Source: Bradyrhizobium sp. CCGB01 (GTDB lineage Bacteria > Pseudomonadota > Alphaproteobacteria > Rhizobiales > Xanthobacteraceae). Taken from it: a stretch of DNA of 64,000 nucleotides. This document shows positions 8,820 through 18,040 of this stretch, piece by piece. The stretch spans positions 6,014,001-6,078,000 of the forward strand of contig NZ_JANADK010000001.1 in the NCBI RefSeq assembly GCF_024199795.1, given 5' to 3'. The notes under the pieces were generated by a model. The model worked only from the letters and a program-made list of their open reading frames with translations, was not told where the DNA came from and did not search any database. The position numbers and the translations under genes were made by a program. How positions within the stretch are numbered: the first letter of the stretch is position 1; the number at the start of each line of letters is the position of its first letter.

Positions 8820-9797
8820 ATGAAAGCCGTCGTCGTCGAGCAATACGCGCCCATCGATCAGATCGCGCTGAAGGATGTTCCGTCGCCGCACATCGAGCCG
8901 GGACAGCTGCGCGTCAGGGTGGAGGCTGCGGGAATCGGGTTTGTCGACGGCCTGAAGATTCAAGGGCTCTATCAGACCAAGGATCCCCTGCCCTTCATTC
9001 CCGGGACGGAGTTCGCCGGGATCGTGAGCGAAGCGCCTGGCAGGCCGGGTGGCTATCAGCCCGGCATGCGAGTGATGGGAATGACGCGGTCGGGCGCGCT
9101 CGCTGAAGAGATCGTCGTCCGGCCCGAAGCGCTCCATCCGCTCCCGGACGGCGTCACGGCTGAGGTCGCGGCCTCGTTTCGTGCCAATTATCTCACCGCC
9201 CTCTATGCGCTGAGCGCACGCGCCATGCTGGTCGCAGGCGAGCACCTTCTGGTGCTGGGCGCGGCCGGCGGCACCGGGACCGCGGCCGTTCAGATCGGCA
9301 AGCTGCTCGGCGCCCGCGTGATCGCGGCGGCATCGACCCCGGAGAAGCGCGAGTTCGCGCTGGCGCACGGAGCCGACGCGGTGATCGACTACACGCAGTC
9401 GGGCTGGCGCGACACGTTCAAAGAGCTGACCAACGGACACGGCGCCGACGTGATCTTCGATCCCGTCGGCGGCGAGATCTCGGTGCAGGCGTTCCGATCC
9501 ATCGCCTGGCGCGGACGTCATCTCGTGGTCGGCTTTGCCGCCGGCGCCATTCCCGCGCTGCCTTTCAATCTGCCGCTGCTGAAGGGCGGCGCCCTGCTCG
9601 GCGTCGATCTCGCGCAGATTCCGACACGAGAGCCCGAAGTACAGAACCGCCTGATGGCGCAGCTGATCGGCTGGCTCGCCGGGGGCAAGCTGAAGCCAGC
9701 GGTCGGCCGCGTCTTCGCGCTGGATGATTTTCGCGAGGCGTTCAGGACGATGCAGACCCGCGGGGCACTCGGCAAGATGGTCGTGCGGATCTCCTGA
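8820..9797 (+). CDS. NADPH:quinone oxidoreductase-like MDR enzyme
   Basis: A medium-chain dehydrogenase/reductase of 325 residues without the structural or catalytic zinc cysteines, as in quinone reductases. The GroES-like N-terminal domain (1-120) contains FIPGTEFAGIV and GMRVMGM; the Rossmann domain has LVLGAAGGTGTAAVQIGK (about 143-160) and a GADVIFDPVGG segment. It probably reduces a quinone or enone with NADPH in the cytoplasm. ATG at 8820 follows AGGTCCGGA. The luciferase-like gene 98 bp downstream on the same strand also encodes a redox enzyme, but separate promoters are possible. Confidence 0.88.
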   Translation: MKAVVVEQYAPIDQIALKDVPSPHIEPGQLRVRVEAAGIGFVDGLKIQGLYQTKDPLPFIPGTEFAGIVSEAPGRPGGYQPGMRVMGMTRSGALAEEIVVRPEALHPLPDGVTAEVAASFRANYLTALYALSARAMLVAGEHLLVLGAAGGTGTAAVQIGKLLGARVIAAASTPEKREFALAHGADAVIDYTQSGWRDTFKELTNGHGADVIFDPVGGEISVQAFRSIAWRGRHLVVGFAAGAIPALPFNLPLLKGGALLGVDLAQIPTREPEVQNRLMAQLIGWLAGGKLKPAVGRVFALDDFREAFRTMQTRGALGKMVVRIS

Positions 9798-9895
9798 TAG
9801 TCTTCCAAACGGAAACCGAGCATTTCCGAAAGCCGACTTGTGAACTGAGGGCGGTCCATTAGGTGTGGTCGATCCTCCCCTCAGAGACCTGAACG

Positions 9896-10927
9896 ATGAC
9901 CGCACCGCTCGAATTCGGACTGGATACCTTTGGCGACGTCACAAGGGACGCCTCCGGCGCCATGCTTGCGCATGCGCAGGTGATCCGCAACGTCGTGGAC
10001 GAGGCGGTGCTTGCCGACGAGCTCGGCCTCGACTTCATCGGCCTCGGCGAGCATCACCGCGCCGACTTCGCGATCTCCTCCCCGGAGACCGTGCTCGCCG
10101 CGGTCGCGTCGCGCACCAAGCGCATCCATCTCGGCTCGGCCGTGACCGTGCTGAGCTCGGACGATCCCATCCGCGTGTTCCAGCGCTTCGCCACGCTCGA
10201 CGCCCTCTCCAACGGGCGCGCCGAGGTGATCCTCGGCCGCGGCTCGTTCACGGAATCCTTTCCGCTGTTCGGCTTCGACCTGCGCAAATACGAGGCGCTG
10301 TTCGAGGAAAAGCTCGATTTGTTCGCCGCGCTGCTGTCGCAGAAACCGGTGACCTGGGAAGGCAAGCTGCGTCCGCCGCTGCGGGATCAGCTGGTCTATC
10401 CGCCGGTCGAGAATGGCCGGCTTAAGACCTGGATCGGCGTCGGCGGCAGCCCGCAATCGGTGGTGCGCGCCGCGCATTACGACCTGCCCCTGATGCTCGC
10501 GATCATCGGCGGCGATCCCGCACGCTTTGCGCCCTTCGTCGATCTCTATCACCGCGCGTTCAAGGAGTTCGGCCGCATCGCGCAGCCGATCGGCGTGCAT
10601 TCACCCGGCTACGTCGCCGAAACCGACGAACAGGCGCGCGAAGAACTGTGGCCCGACTACAAGGCGATGCGCGACCGCATTGGCAAGGAACGCGGCTGGC
10701 CGCCGATGGGCCGCGACGAGTTCGTGAACGAAGCCGAGCACGGCTCGCTCTATGTCGGCTCGCCGGAGACCGTCGCGCGCAAGATCGCCGAGACGGCGAA
10801 GGCGCTCGGCATTGCGCGCTTCCAGCTGAAATATTCGGCCGGGCCGTTACCGCACGAGAAGCTGATGAAGAGCATCGAGCTTTACGGCCGCAAGGTGGTG
10901 CCGATGGTGCAGGAGATCATGGGCTGA
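9896..10927 (+). CDS. Luciferase-like flavin-dependent monooxygenase
   Basis: A 343-residue LLM-class oxidoreductase with the TIM-barrel pattern of the bacterial luciferase family: LEFGLDTFGD at the N terminus, LGLDFIGLGEHH, TKRIHLGSAVTVLSSDDPIRVFQ, LDALSNGRAEVILGRG and WIGVGGSPQSVVRAAH. These enzymes oxidise diverse substrates using reduced flavin (FMNH2 or F420). The substrate cannot be predicted. No flavin reductase is adjacent; the quinone-reductase-like enzyme upstream is not an obvious partner. The gene is followed by a 386-bp AT-richer gap before the secretion locus. Confidence 0.9.
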   Translation: MTAPLEFGLDTFGDVTRDASGAMLAHAQVIRNVVDEAVLADELGLDFIGLGEHHRADFAISSPETVLAAVASRTKRIHLGSAVTVLSSDDPIRVFQRFATLDALSNGRAEVILGRGSFTESFPLFGFDLRKYEALFEEKLDLFAALLSQKPVTWEGKLRPPLRDQLVYPPVENGRLKTWIGVGGSPQSVVRAAHYDLPLMLAIIGGDPARFAPFVDLYHRAFKEFGRIAQPIGVHSPGYVAETDEQAREELWPDYKAMRDRIGKERGWPPMGRDEFVNEAEHGSLYVGSPETVARKIAETAKALGIARFQLKYSAGPLPHEKLMKSIELYGRKVVPMVQEIMG

Positions 10928-11313
10928 ATGCGAGATGGCCCGCGCCGGCTCGATCAAGATTGACGAAGTATCGGGAAATGAAGATGGCAAACCTGCAATC
11001 CCCGCCTCCAGTAAAAGAGACATGCAATTCTTAAAGGCATCGACGAATGGCTTGTATTCTCATTCGGCGCACGAGAATCGGGCATCCCTGACGGAGGACA
11101 AGGTAAACAAATCGTAAGGGCGGGCCGCTCTAATCTCTCAGGAGAGGTAATATAACACCCTTTTTCGCAAATAAGTGGCGAAAATGCGACAGCTCTTCTC
11201 CATTTGCCCACCTTTTACTCATTCGGCCTAGATTATCATTCCAGTCCTTGCAAAGCTGATCGCTATTTCCGGGGGCCCCGCGTTCGTCGCAACCGACACG
11301 GGTGGAGGTTAAA
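10928..11313. other. AT-richer gap ahead of the secretion locus
   Basis: The gap between the monooxygenase and the TolC-like gene is richer in A and T than the flanks. Short frames of 17 and 31 codons (at about 10979 and 11022) are present but have weak start contexts and no recognisable products. The sequence probably holds the promoter of the outer-membrane factor gene; I could not assign -35/-10 boxes with confidence. Confidence 0.4.
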
Positions 11314-12987
11314 TTGTTTGGGCGAATTCTGATTTCTAGTGCTTTGCTGCTCGTTCCGTGCGGAACCGCCATGGCGGAGCCGTTCTCGATCAACGACGCG
11401 CTAAAGCAGGCCGTCAAAACCAACCCGGGCGTCGGCGAGGCATCGGCCAACCGTCGCGCCACGGAGAGCGAGCTTCGGCAAACCCAGAGCACGCTGTTGC
11501 CGCAGGTGCGTGTCGAAGCACGGTGGGGGCCCGAAAAGTTCGATCAGAGCGCTGCCGTCACGAGCAGCACCGCCCTGCCCATCCCGGTCGCGGGCAATGG
11601 CTTGTGGCGGAACGGATCGCAGGAGTCCGTGGTCGTCCGACAACTTCTGTTTGATGGCTTCGCTTCGATCCACGACATCTGGCGGCAGACGGCCCGTGTC
11701 AATGCAGCCGCATTCAGGGTGCGCGAACGCACCGAACTGATTGCCCTGGACGCGGCGGAAGCCTATGTCGACGTCGTGCGCTATCTGCGACTGGTTCAGC
11801 TTGGCGAGCAGAACGTCACAAATCACGAGAAGATCTTCTCCAACGTCAACACGCGCTTTTCCGGCGGACGGGCCGGCGAAGGCGATCTCGAACAGGCCCG
11901 CGAACGGGTTGAAAGTGCGCGTGCGACGCTCATCGAATTCCGCCGCAGCCTGGAGGAGTCGCGCGCCAAGTACCGCAAGGTCGTTGGACTCGAACCCATC
12001 AATCTTCGTTTCCCGGCCCCGCTGGCCGGCCTGCCGTCGAGCCGCGACGAGGCGCTCGCGACCACTGTCCGGTTCAACCCCACAATTCAGGCCGCTCAGG
12101 CCGACGTTGATGCGGCAAAGCATGCGTATCGCGTGACGGACGGCGCGTTTGTGCCGACCTTCTCACTCGAGGGCCGCGCGACACACAACGACAACACCTA
12201 TCCCTACCTGGGCGTCACTCACGACGACTACAGCGGCAAGGTCGTGATGTCCTGGGACGTGTTCCGCGGCGGTCAGGATGTCTGGCGTCGGTCCGAGATG
12301 GCCGAACGCTATGTCGAGAGCACGGCGCGGCATGCACGCCTCCAGCGCGACGCCATCGAGTCGATCGACAAGGCGTGGGCGGCGCGCACGGTCACGGCGA
12401 CCAGAATAACGACGCTGATACGTGAGAACGACGCCAGTCGGAAGACGATTGCGGCCTTTCAGAAGGAATATGAGCTTGGCCAGCGCTCGCTGATCGACCT
12501 CTTGAACGCGCAGAACCAGTACTTCAATGGGCTGGTCTCGTTGACTTCGGCACGTGGCGTCGTGGTATTTGCCGACTATCAACTCCTGGCGGCCACGGGC
12601 ACCTTACTCGAATACCTGAAGGCTCCGCCACCGGTTGATGCCGCACCGGTGGATCTCGGGCTCCTTGGGACGCCGACCTACAAATTGCCTACGCCTCGCT
12701 TGAAGTTGCCACAGACCGGCTCTGAGCCACTCAATGTTCCGGTGCCCGCACCTGAAGCGGCGCCGCAACGTCTTGGCCATGCGCGTGAAGCACCCGACGC
12801 CGATATGTTCAAGGACAGGTGGCCAAGATCGTCCGCCCTGCCGAGTTCGGCGGGAGCAAACGCGTGGCTTACCCAGCAGCTAGGCACGGACGCCCCGGTT
12901 GCGTTGCAGACCTTACCTGTTGCCGCTTACGCGGCAGACAAGAAGCCACATTGGCTGGCGACAGCATTTGACCCGGTTCAGAGATAG
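11314..12987 (+). CDS. TolC-family outer-membrane factor of the type I secretion system (LapE-like)
   Basis: A 557-residue outer-membrane channel. TTG at 11314 is chosen because GGAGG lies five bases ahead and the frame from there opens with a signal peptide (LFGRILISSALLLVPCGTAMA, cut before EPF); a GTG at 11302 sits inside that ribosome site. Two homologous halves show the TolC pattern: SINDALKQAVKTNPGV, long helices, LFDGF, then EYELGQRSLIDLLNAQNQYF in the second half. About 120 proline-rich residues follow residue 430, longer than a usual TolC tail. Together with the ABC and HlyD genes downstream it forms the exporter for the giant adhesin encoded on the opposite strand. Confidence 0.92.
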   Translation: MFGRILISSALLLVPCGTAMAEPFSINDALKQAVKTNPGVGEASANRRATESELRQTQSTLLPQVRVEARWGPEKFDQSAAVTSSTALPIPVAGNGLWRNGSQESVVVRQLLFDGFASIHDIWRQTARVNAAAFRVRERTELIALDAAEAYVDVVRYLRLVQLGEQNVTNHEKIFSNVNTRFSGGRAGEGDLEQARERVESARATLIEFRRSLEESRAKYRKVVGLEPINLRFPAPLAGLPSSRDEALATTVRFNPTIQAAQADVDAAKHAYRVTDGAFVPTFSLEGRATHNDNTYPYLGVTHDDYSGKVVMSWDVFRGGQDVWRRSEMAERYVESTARHARLQRDAIESIDKAWAARTVTATRITTLIRENDASRKTIAAFQKEYELGQRSLIDLLNAQNQYFNGLVSLTSARGVVVFADYQLLAATGTLLEYLKAPPPVDAAPVDLGLLGTPTYKLPTPRLKLPQTGSEPLNVPVPAPEAAPQRLGHAREAPDADMFKDRWPRSSALPSSAGANAWLTQQLGTDAPVALQTLPVAAYAADKKPHWLATAFDPVQR

Positions 12988-13170
12988 TTCCGGTTCCGGA
13001 ATGTAATCCAGGGAGAAGGGTGCGGTTGGCGGTGCGCCAAACGACGAAAATCTCTTTGACGATTAACCTTTAGTCGGACTTCAACCTATTAACTAAATGA
13101 TTCCTCGACGTTTTCGGCTATGTTGGAATGACGAACTTGTTAACGAAACACGTCATTTCATTTTGGGCAT

Positions 13171-15441
13171 TTGCAATTGTTGTTTCGATCAACCGAGCCA
13201 ACGCGCACGCATGGCCGCTCCGCTGCGGTAACGACAGCCGCGCCCGAACCCGAGCAAGCAGCAGCCGCTCCCCATCAGGGTGACCCGCTCACATCATCCC
13301 TGATGTACTTGTCCGCCTATCACGGCCGCGCCGTCAGTCGAGAGGCGCTCCTCGGAGGACTGCCGATCCTCGACGGGCGATTGTCAGTCCCGCTCTACGA
13401 TCGCGCAGCTCGGCGCGCAGGACTCGAGACCCAAGCGGTCAAGCGCGAGATCGCGGACATACCCGCACTTGTGCTGCCTGCCGTCCTGATCATGAAAAAC
13501 GGGACGACGCTCATTCTCCTGGAGTTCGAAAACTCCGGACGCGACATCAGGGTCATCGATCCGTCCCTGACGCCGAATAGCCCGGAAGTACACTCCGTCC
13601 AAACTCTCGCGCCGGGTTACACCGGATATGCGTTCTTCGTCAGGGCTGCAGCCGAGAGCAACGAGCGTGTCGTAGCCGCCGGCGATCTGCCGCGAAGTCA
13701 CTGGTTCTGGTCGACCGCCAAAGTGCACTGGCGCAGCTACGGGCACATCGCGCTCGCCGCATTGCTCGTCAACATGCTCGCACTGGCCACGCCGCTGTTC
13801 ACGATGAGCGTCTACGACCGCGTCGTGCCGAACGGCGCCGTTCCCTCGTTGATCGCGCTGTCGATCGGAATGGGCCTTGCCATCCTGTTCGACTTCGTGC
13901 TGCGGATGGTTCGAAGCAAAATGATCGACACGACCGGCAAGACCATGGATGTGGTACTGGCCGCGAACATTTTCGAGCACGTCATGTCGGTCAAGATGGC
14001 GCAGCGGCCGTCGTCGGTCGGCATCATCGCCAACCAGCTTCGTGATTTCGATTCGGTCCGTGAGTTCTTCACATCCGGCAGCGTGGTTTCGGCGACCGAT
14101 CTGTTCTTTGCCATCATCTTCATCGGTGTATTGTTCACGATCGCGGGTCCGCTTGCCTGGATACCGCTCGCCATGTTGCCGATCATGATTGTCATCGGTC
14201 TGGGGCTGCAGCGTCCGCTGAGCCGTGCCATGAAGAGGCTCCAGGCAGAGTCTGCCGCGCGGCACGGCGTGCTCGTGGAATCGCTGTCCGGCATGGAGAC
14301 TGTGCGCGCCACTGGCGCAGAATCTCGGATGCAAACGGCTTGGGAGCGCTCTGTCGCGGCCACCGCCCGCTCGGGCGAGGATGTGCATTTCTGGTCCTCG
14401 ATGGCTCTTACCGCCACCAACGCAGCCCAGCAGGCAACGAGCCTCCTCCTCATCGTCATCGGCGTGCTCCTCATTCTCGACGGCAAGCTCTCGATGGGTG
14501 CGCTGGTCGCAGCCAACATGCTGGCTGGTCGCGTGCTGGCTCCGATCGCCGGTATCGCCTCGGTGATCACGCGCGGCACCCAGACGCTATCCTCGCTGAA
14601 ATCGATCGATCGCATCATGTCGCTGGAACGGGAACGGTCACCCCAGCGCACCTATATATCCAGGAAGATCGACCAGGGGCGCATCAGCTTCGATAACGTC
14701 AGCTTCGCCTACCCCAATGCGCCGGGCAAGGCGCTCGAAAAGGTCACGTTCAAAATCGAAAGTGGCGAGCGTGTTGGCATCATCGGACGCGTCGGATCGG
14801 GGAAAACGACAGTTGGCCGGCTCCTGCTGGGCTTCTACGAGCCGCAGGAAGGGCGAATCCTCGTCGACGGCGTTGACTCACGTCAATACGATCCCGCCGA
14901 TCTTCGCGCCGGCATCGGCTTTGCCCTCCAGGATACCGATCTCTTTTTCGGCAAACTGCGTGACAACATCGCCCTCGGCAAGCCGGAGGCGACTGACGAG
15001 GAAGTGCTTCACGCGGCCCGTCTGTCCGGTGTTGAAACGTTCATTGCCGGCCATCCGATGGGCTATGACATGCCGATCGCCGAAGGCGGTCGCAGCCTCT
15101 CGGGCGGTCAAAAGCAGGCAATCGGCCTCGCGCGTGTCCTGATCAGGAATCCGCGGATTCTATTCATGGACGAGCCGACGGCGCATTTCGACGTGCGCAG
15201 CGAAGCCGAGTTTCTCGAGCGGTTGAAGGCGATCCACGGCGACCGCATGACCTTGATCATCTCGACGCACCGCCTCTCGCTGCTCAATGCGGTCGACCGG
15301 CTGCTGCTGTTCGATAGCGGCCGCCTCGTCGCCGACGGGCCACGCGACAAGGTCCTCGCCTTGCTTCAGGGAAGGCCGAGTGGGCCTTCCGCCGAAAATG
15401 CGCCCCACCCCACCATGTCCCGAGCTCAATCGCAGGGCTGA
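13171..15441 (+). CDS. Type I secretion ABC transporter with degenerate C39 domain (LapB-like)
   Basis: A 756-residue exporter ATPase. Residues about 38-165 match a peptidase C39-like domain, but the catalytic Cys is absent (DPLTSSLMYLSAYHGR where active C39 has a Cys), as in exporters of large adhesins and RTX proteins that do not cleave a leader. The membrane domain spans about 190-470. The nucleotide-binding domain has Walker A GRVGSGKTT (539-547), signature LSGGQ (643-647), Walker B ILFMDEPT with D667 and E668, and switch H700. The start is uncertain: TTG codons at 13171, 13177 and 13180 are all possible and no strong ribosome site is visible. It is followed after three bases by the adaptor gene, so translation is probably coupled. 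Confidence 0.94.
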   Translation: MQLLFRSTEPTRTHGRSAAVTTAAPEPEQAAAAPHQGDPLTSSLMYLSAYHGRAVSREALLGGLPILDGRLSVPLYDRAARRAGLETQAVKREIADIPALVLPAVLIMKNGTTLILLEFENSGRDIRVIDPSLTPNSPEVHSVQTLAPGYTGYAFFVRAAAESNERVVAAGDLPRSHWFWSTAKVHWRSYGHIALAALLVNMLALATPLFTMSVYDRVVPNGAVPSLIALSIGMGLAILFDFVLRMVRSKMIDTTGKTMDVVLAANIFEHVMSVKMAQRPSSVGIIANQLRDFDSVREFFTSGSVVSATDLFFAIIFIGVLFTIAGPLAWIPLAMLPIMIVIGLGLQRPLSRAMKRLQAESAARHGVLVESLSGMETVRATGAESRMQTAWERSVAATARSGEDVHFWSSMALTATNAAQQATSLLLIVIGVLLILDGKLSMGALVAANMLAGRVLAPIAGIASVITRGTQTLSSLKSIDRIMSLERERSPQRTYISRKIDQGRISFDNVSFAYPNAPGKALEKVTFKIESGERVGIIGRVGSGKTTVGRLLLGFYEPQEGRILVDGVDSRQYDPADLRAGIGFALQDTDLFFGKLRDNIALGKPEATDEEVLHAARLSGVETFIAGHPMGYDMPIAEGGRSLSGGQKQAIGLARVLIRNPRILFMDEPTAHFDVRSEAEFLERLKAIHGDRMTLIISTHRLSLLNAVDRLLLFDSGRLVADGPRDKVLALLQGRPSGPSAENAPHPTMSRAQSQG

Positions 15442-15444
15442 ACC

Positions 15445-16698
15445 ATGGCGTCATCCGATTTTGCTTTCGCCAATGATGTCCGGGCTGCCGCGCTCACGCG
15501 CACGCCGCGAACTTCACGCATGCTCCTGATCACATTCCTCGCCATGCTGGCGGTGTTCGTGACTTGGGCGCACTTCGCCATCCTGGACGAGGTCAAGCGC
15601 GGCAACGGGCGTGTCGTGCCGGCGCGCCAGATCCAGGTGGTGCAGTCACTCGAAGGCGGTATCGTCGGCGAGATCCTCGTGCAGGAAGGAGCGATCGTCC
15701 AGCGGGGGCAATCGCTGATGCGCATCGACGATACGAAATTCGCATCCGAATTCGGCGAGATCAGGGAGCGACGCGCCGCAATGGCCGCACGCGTCACCCG
15801 GCTGGAGGCCGAAGCGAGGGGAAAGACCGAGCTGGCATTTCCCGATCAACTCGACCAGGTCGTACCGTCGGCCGTGGCCACAGAGACCAGCGTGTTCAAG
15901 ATGCGCTCGCAGAAGCTGGCGCAGGACGTGGACGTGCTGAACCAGCAAGTCACGCGCCTGACCGGCACGCTCAAGCTGCTCGATCGGGAGTTGGCTCTGA
16001 CACGGAAGCTGTATGAGCAGAAGGTCGTGCCGGAGATCGAGATGCTGCGCCTCGACCGCCAGGCGACCGAAATGAGGGGACAGCTCGCAGAGGCTCAATC
16101 CAAGATCGCGAGTACGGTCTCTTCCTTCCGTTCCCAGGCGGACGAAGACCTTGCCAAGTCGAAGGGCGACCTCGCCGTGCTCGACGAAAACATCAAATCG
16201 GCACAGGACCGGGTCAAGCGAACCGATCTGAGGGCGCCAGTGCACGGGATCGTCAACAAGCTGAACATCACCACCCTGGGCGCTGTCGTCCAGCCTGGTG
16301 CCAACGTCATGGATATCGTTCCTCTTGACGATACGCTCCTGGTCGAAGGCCGCATTCGGCCGCAGGATATCGCCTTCATCCGGCCCGGCCAGGATGCCGT
16401 CGTGAAGATCTCGGCCTACGATTCCTCTGTCTACGGCTCGCTGAAAGGCAAGGTCGAGCGCATCAGCGCCGATACCATCGTCGACGACAAGGCGGAAAAG
16501 ACGCCGGAGCGACAGGAGAGTTTCTACCGGGTCATGATCCGGACCGATAAGAACCATCTGGGAACGGAGGAGAAGCAACTCCCCATCATTCCCGGCATGG
16601 TCACCACGGTTGAAGTCCTCACCGGCCAAAAATCGGTTCTGGATTACATCGTCAAGCCGGCCCGCACCCTGCGCGACGAAGCGCTACGCGAGCGCTGA
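15445..16698 (+). CDS. HlyD-family membrane-fusion protein (LapC-like)
   Basis: A 417-residue periplasmic adaptor joining the ABC exporter to the TolC-like channel. One N-terminal span lies at about 26-46, followed by the first half of the lipoyl domain (IQVVQSLEGGIVGEILVQEGAIVQRGQ), a long alpha-hairpin (about 105-250) and the second half with LRAPVHGIVNKLNITTLGAVVQPG, then a beta-barrel and a C-terminal ITPGM-like IIPGMVTTVEV. ATG lies three bases after the ABC gene stop, a typical operon junction. The length and order agree with HlyD/LapC proteins. Confidence 0.95.
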   Translation: MASSDFAFANDVRAAALTRTPRTSRMLLITFLAMLAVFVTWAHFAILDEVKRGNGRVVPARQIQVVQSLEGGIVGEILVQEGAIVQRGQSLMRIDDTKFASEFGEIRERRAAMAARVTRLEAEARGKTELAFPDQLDQVVPSAVATETSVFKMRSQKLAQDVDVLNQQVTRLTGTLKLLDRELALTRKLYEQKVVPEIEMLRLDRQATEMRGQLAEAQSKIASTVSSFRSQADEDLAKSKGDLAVLDENIKSAQDRVKRTDLRAPVHGIVNKLNITTLGAVVQPGANVMDIVPLDDTLLVEGRIRPQDIAFIRPGQDAVVKISAYDSSVYGSLKGKVERISADTIVDDKAEKTPERQESFYRVMIRTDKNHLGTEEKQLPIIPGMVTTVEVLTGQKSVLDYIVKPARTLRDEALRER

Positions 16699-16911
16699 GC
16701 CGCGGTACGGTTAATAAAGCGCAAAGTCAGGTGCGGCAATTTGGCGGCCGCTCGAAGCATGCGATTGACTGCCTTCGCGACAATTACCCCGCTCCTTCCG
16801 CGATTTAACCTCACCTAAGCGTCCCAGGTCGCAGTCTCGATCCAACAACAGGATCGGGGCGTGGATCGACGCAATAGACGTTGACGACGCTCCCGGCAGG
16901 GGACGTCGTTT

Positions 16912-17949
16912 ATGGCACTGCAATTGGAATTGCAGCGAGCAGGCTTGCGCGCGCTTGGCGTCGGCCTGATTGCGTTGATCGCGACCGGTGCAACATCGCC
17001 CTCCCGGGCCGATGAGGCCATTGCTTCGGACTCCATGGCGTCGGACTCTCAGGAAGCCTTCGCGCCCGGCATTGACGCCGCCTCACGTCCGCCGGCGACG
17101 TTCTTCCGCATCAACGATGTGCTCTCCAAGCTCGACGCAATGCGAGGTCGCGGCCCGAAGGCGGTCCGCCTTGCCGCCCTCACGCCTTCCGGTACCGCGA
17201 CCGACGCAGCACCAGAACCCAAACCGGCACCCGCCAAGGGCGAAGAACCGTTCGGCCTGTTCACCTTCCGCGCGCCCGAGGGGCTGCTGTGGCACAAGTG
17301 GCGTGGCCTCGAGGCGAAGCTCACAAAGGACGCCGAGACACTCAAACAGTGCCAGTCGGACGCTGGCAATTGCCCCACCTATGCTGCCCAGTTCCTGCGG
17401 CTGATCGCCTCCGTCAAATCAAAATCAGGGCGGGACCGCCTCGATGAGGCGAACTGGGCCGTCAACATGGTCGTTCGCTACGTCAGCGACTTCGCGCAGC
17501 ACGGCGAGGCCGACCGCTGGAGCTCGCCGCTCGAGACTTTCGCCACGACCAAGGGCGATTGCGAGGACTATGCCATCGCGAAACTGTTGGCGCTGAACGA
17601 GGCTGGATTTCCGAGCGAGGACATGCGGCTCGTGCTGGTGCGCGACCGCGCCGTACGCCAGGATCATGCGGTGCTCGCCGCACGCCTTGATGGCCGCTGG
17701 CTCATTCTCGACAATCGGCGGAACAGCCTGATCGAGGATGGCGAAGCAACAAGCCTCACTCCGCTGTTCGCCATCAATCATGACGGTGTTCACCTGTTCG
17801 CGGCGCCCTACGCGAAACGGCAGCCTCTCACCGGCGAAATCGCGGCCGCACCGGCGGCCGAAGGCACCGACCGTGTCGAATGGACCGGAGAGGAGACACT
17901 CGGTAGCGGTGGCCAAGGCGGCCTCGGCTCCTTGCCGCTCCTGCTGTGA
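16912..17949 (+). CDS. LapG-type periplasmic cysteine protease (BTLCP, transglutaminase-like)
   Basis: A 345-residue member of the bacterial transglutaminase-like cysteine protease family (peptidase C93). An N-terminal signal sequence (about 1-33) is followed by a linker; the protease domain shows the catalytic triad Cys217 (GDCEDYAI), His252 (DHAVL) and Asp267 (WLILDN). In Pseudomonas, LapG is a calcium-dependent periplasmic protease that cuts the adhesin LapA at a double alanine and is held inactive by c-di-GMP-bound LapD. Here the gene follows the exporter genes by 213 bp and points at the giant adhesin gene, whose product has PAAG at residues 122-125. Its activity on that site is an inference. 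A GGGGA precedes ATG 16912. Confidence 0.92.
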   Translation: MALQLELQRAGLRALGVGLIALIATGATSPSRADEAIASDSMASDSQEAFAPGIDAASRPPATFFRINDVLSKLDAMRGRGPKAVRLAALTPSGTATDAAPEPKPAPAKGEEPFGLFTFRAPEGLLWHKWRGLEAKLTKDAETLKQCQSDAGNCPTYAAQFLRLIASVKSKSGRDRLDEANWAVNMVVRYVSDFAQHGEADRWSSPLETFATTKGDCEDYAIAKLLALNEAGFPSEDMRLVLVRDRAVRQDHAVLAARLDGRWLILDNRRNSLIEDGEATSLTPLFAINHDGVHLFAAPYAKRQPLTGEIAAAPAAEGTDRVEWTGEETLGSGGQGGLGSLPLLL

Positions 17950-17990
17950 TCGCCAGCACCGCTCGCGGACAAATGCTATAAAACAAGAAA

Positions 17991-18017
17991 AAAGGCGCCG
18001 GACGAACCGACGCCTTT
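17991..18017. terminator. Bidirectional terminator between protease and adhesin genes
   Basis: AAAGGCG (17991-17997) pairs with CGCCTTT (18011-18017), with a further CGG/CCG pair inside and a small loop. T-rich runs follow on both strands (TTTCTTTG on the plus strand, TTTTTTCTTG on the minus strand). It can end both convergent transcripts. Confidence 0.85.
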
Positions 18018-18040
18018 CTTTGTGAAGGCTCGTCAGCCCA

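Noticed and set aside
13128..13282. A short plus-strand frame whose start resembles a signal peptide (MTNLLTKHVISFWAFAIVVS)
   Set aside because: It overlaps the start of the ABC transporter gene in another frame, loses protein character after 30 codons and has no good ribosome site. Probably chance.
16699..16911. A possible small RNA between the adaptor and protease genes
   Set aside because: No clear promoter or terminator pair; a plain 5' region for the protease gene is enough.
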